A model generated the notes under the pieces. The model had not been told where the DNA came from, searched no databases, and saw only the letters and a program-made list of their open reading frames with translations. From contig NZ_CP110679.1 in NCBI RefSeq assembly GCF_026167525.1, forward strand, positions 1,778,501 through 1,842,500: a DNA stretch of 64,000 nucleotides, read 5' to 3'. Shown here piece by piece: positions 60,569 through 64,000 of this stretch. The translations under genes were made by a program, and so were the position numbers. The DNA is from Sphingomonas sp. M1-B02. GTDB lineage: Bacteria > Pseudomonadota > Alphaproteobacteria > Sphingomonadales > Sphingomonadaceae. Each line of letters starts with the position of its first letter. The first letter of the stretch is position 1.

Positions 60569-61117
60569 TTATCCAGCGGTCAGTGCGATAGCTTGAAGCT
60601 TCGCGCCGGGAATTAGGCTGCATCCTGCCCGCACGGCGCCGCTCGCCGACTGGTGCGACCCGGTGGGGATACGGAAGAAGACCGATTGCTGGGCGAACAT
60701 AGGCAATCCGCGTGGGCTTACCGGCGCGGCGTTGAACTGCTTCCGAGACGCGTCTGAAACTTGGTTGGCAGCCATGAGGATCGGACGCCCTCCGCCTCTT
60801 AACCCAGCGACCGTCAACTGCTCCAGCCGGTTCCGATCCATTTTCGACAAGTCGAAGGTGTAGGTACCATGGACTCGACCGGCTGAGATTGGCATCTTTT
60901 CAGCTTGCCGGGCGAACCGACCGGAGCACTGCTCAATCGTTTCAGGGCCACGGTCGCAACTGACCGCCAAGCACGCCGTGAGCGCCAGGGCGGCGACTTT
61001 CCGAAATTGCAGCGTAGGCGCTCTGCCTAACCAAGCGGTACCAATGAACGGCGCGACGCGACGCATGCGTTCAAGACGGGCCATCCGGCGGTCTAAACTA
61101 GCGTCGGCGGTATCCAC
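60569..61117 (-). CDS. Hypothetical lipoprotein-like protein
   Basis: The frame codes for up to 182 residues. A hydrophobic segment with lipobox-like ending (VAALALTACLAVSC) lies about 45 residues from the first ATG, so the N-terminus is uncertain (an ATG at 61066 is possible). The mature part (GTYTFDLSKMDRNRLEQLTVAGLRGGG, SRKQFNAAPVSPRGLPMF) matches nothing I know. Confidence 0.5.
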   Translation of the reverse strand: MDTADASLDRRMARLERMRRVAPFIGTAWLGRAPTLQFRKVAALALTACLAVSCDRGPETIEQCSGRFARQAEKMPISAGRVHGTYTFDLSKMDRNRLEQLTVAGLRGGGRPILMAANQVSDASRKQFNAAPVSPRGLPMFAQQSVFFRIPTGSHQSASGAVRAGCSLIPGAKLQAIALTAG

Positions 61118-61554
61118 GCGTCATACTCCAAACTGTATTGCCATCATAAAACACCTCGGTGTTTTAAGTGCAACGCTGAATCTCGCTCCCTCAGAGCTGC
61201 CGGACTGCTGTCCACCCAATCTCTGCCACCCCTTCGCCGATCCGTGGAACCCGAGGCCGCCGGTCGACTGACGATTCAGTTGCGGACATGCGGTTGCGTC
61301 GTAGAACAAACGGCAAACCCCGGGTCATTATGCTCCAGTTTGCACGTGCGGCGCGGCCACAGGTTTGGACTCCGGCGATCCACGCTGCCGTAAGAAGATC
61401 TACAGGACCACGAGGACTCCGGTGGGGAGGAACTCGCTTTCCAATTCTGGAATGATTCGAACCAGAGCTGCGCATTGCCAAGATACGCAGGTCTACGCGC
61501 CCTCTTGCTTCCGCCGTGCTTACACTGTGTAGTCCCGCGATCTCCGCCCGACGC
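61118..61554. other. Gap between the last accessory gene and the rRNA operon
   Basis: This stretch holds the hairpin at 61148, one degenerate copy of the intergenic repeat (61206-61290: TCCACCCAATCTCTGCC then GGCCGCCGGTCGACTG and GATTCAGTTGCGGACATGC), and no credible gene. The open frames across it lack start-signal support and recognisable domains. Confidence 0.5.
61148..61165. terminator. Short bidirectional hairpin
   Basis: AAAACAC-CTCG-GTGTTTT is a 7-bp stem with a CTCG tetraloop; its A and T arms can act as a weak terminator in either direction. It lies 30 bases upstream of the hypothetical lipoprotein-like gene. Confidence 0.4.
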
Positions 61555-61586
61555 AAAAAAGCCGCCAAGTCATTGACTCAGCGGCT
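61555..61586 (-). terminator. Rho-independent terminator of the rRNA operon
   Basis: On the - strand GCCGC...GCGGC encloses an inner AGTC/GACT stem and is followed directly by six T residues. It lies just past the initiator tRNA and should end the rRNA operon transcript. Confidence 0.8.
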
Positions 61587-61591
61587 ATATT

Positions 61592-61668
<77 letters not shown>

Positions 61669-61778
61669 ACACGGGCCAAAGGCCCTAAAGCTAACGCCCC
61701 CGGGACCTTGCGATTCCGGAGGTGATAAGGTGACAAGATGAATGGGTTTTCCTGATTAGCGCGCACACCGGCTGCAAT

Positions 61779-61893
61779 GCCTGGCGACGACCTACTCTTC
61801 CATCGCTTAAGCGATAGTACCATCGGCGCTGTCTGGTTTCACGTCCGAGTTCGGGATGGGATCGGGTGGGTCACAGACGCTATGGCCACCAAG
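61779..61893 (-). rRNA. rrf: 5S ribosomal RNA
   Basis: About 115 bases with the 5S core read on the - strand (TGACCCACCCGATCCCATCC, CCGAACTCGGACGTGAAACC, ATGGTACTATCGC) and a terminal helix formed by GCTTGGTGGC and GTCGCCAGGC. Ends are approximate. Confidence 0.92.
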
Positions 61894-62014
61894 CAATGAA
61901 GCCGGTGTGACGCGTTTATCAGGTTTTTCAAATCAATGCCGTGCACCGGCTAATACAAACTAAGATGATCATCCGATCAACAAGCAGCTACCAGAGCTGT
62001 CATTGATGGTGAGA

Positions 62015-64000
<1,986 letters not shown>

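Noticed and set aside
55571..61290. Integron cassette array with attC-like spacers
   Set aside because: Some spacers contain GCTAAC and GTTAGG and the genes are small, but the genes are in both orientations, the spacers do not end in conserved RYYYAAC/GTTRRRY pairs, and no integrase of the IntI type is present.

Overview
The window is a high-GC chromosomal segment from an alphaproteobacterium, most likely a sphingomonad (Sphingomonadaceae). That placement is an inference from the FecI/FecR and STN-type TonB receptor set, a lasso peptide cluster with an isopeptidase, the gene content, and intergenic dyads of the CTGAGCTTGTCGAAG type that are common in that family.

Layout. (1) 1-18441 is a genomic island. 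Its right boundary is marked by a tyrosine recombinase (17073-18398) that stops 43 bases from the 3' end of a tRNA-Ala(CGC) gene; its left end lies outside the window. It carries an HNH nuclease-SF2 helicase-zinc ribbon protein cut by the window edge, a small secreted nuclease with a DUF5818 partner, unknown proteins and a second, paralogous recombinase (3921-5315). The main cargo, 5515-16553, is a complete lasso peptide system: GntR regulator, 40-aa precursor, B protease and C cyclase on the + strand; then, on the - strand, a secreted S9-family isopeptidase, an STN-type TonB receptor, an XRE regulator, FecR and a FecI-like sigma factor. (2) 18442-52103 is mostly core chromosome: an alpha/beta hydrolase operon, an Mpl-like ligase with LD-carboxypeptidase (murein recycling), thrS-infC, glnD, grpE-hrcA, rph-rdgB, a rhamnogalacturonan-lyase-like pair, tRNA-Tyr, an M28 peptidase with rlmB, ferredoxin, alkA, a ROK kinase, a membrane protein-DyP peroxidase-P450 operon, OsmC and a three-subunit molybdenum aldehyde oxidoreductase (paoABC) with a TetR-like regulator. 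(3) 52132-55348 looks like the remnant of a P4-like or satellite element: an AlpA-like HTH protein, a CHC2/Toprim mini-primase, a truncated DUF3987 protein apparently fused to a mobilisation-protein fragment, and an unknown protein with an internal duplication. (4) 55349-61554 is a loose accessory stretch of small genes (GNAT, membrane protein, hydrolases, DUF6894-Crp pair, SNase-excalibur, SRPBCC) separated by many copies of one intergenic repeat. (5) 61555-64000 is the 3' part of a ribosomal RNA operon on the - strand: partial 23S, 5S, initiator tRNA-Met and a Rho-independent terminator.

The lasso system gives the clearest joint logic. A, B and C would make a threaded peptide. The STN receptor with FecR and FecI would sense and import a lasso peptide and signal to transcription. 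The isopeptidase would open it by hydrolysing the macrolactam. No dedicated ABC exporter is visible, as in other isopeptidase-type clusters. The predicted core is unusual because the best leader/core boundary places Thr, not Gly, at position 1.
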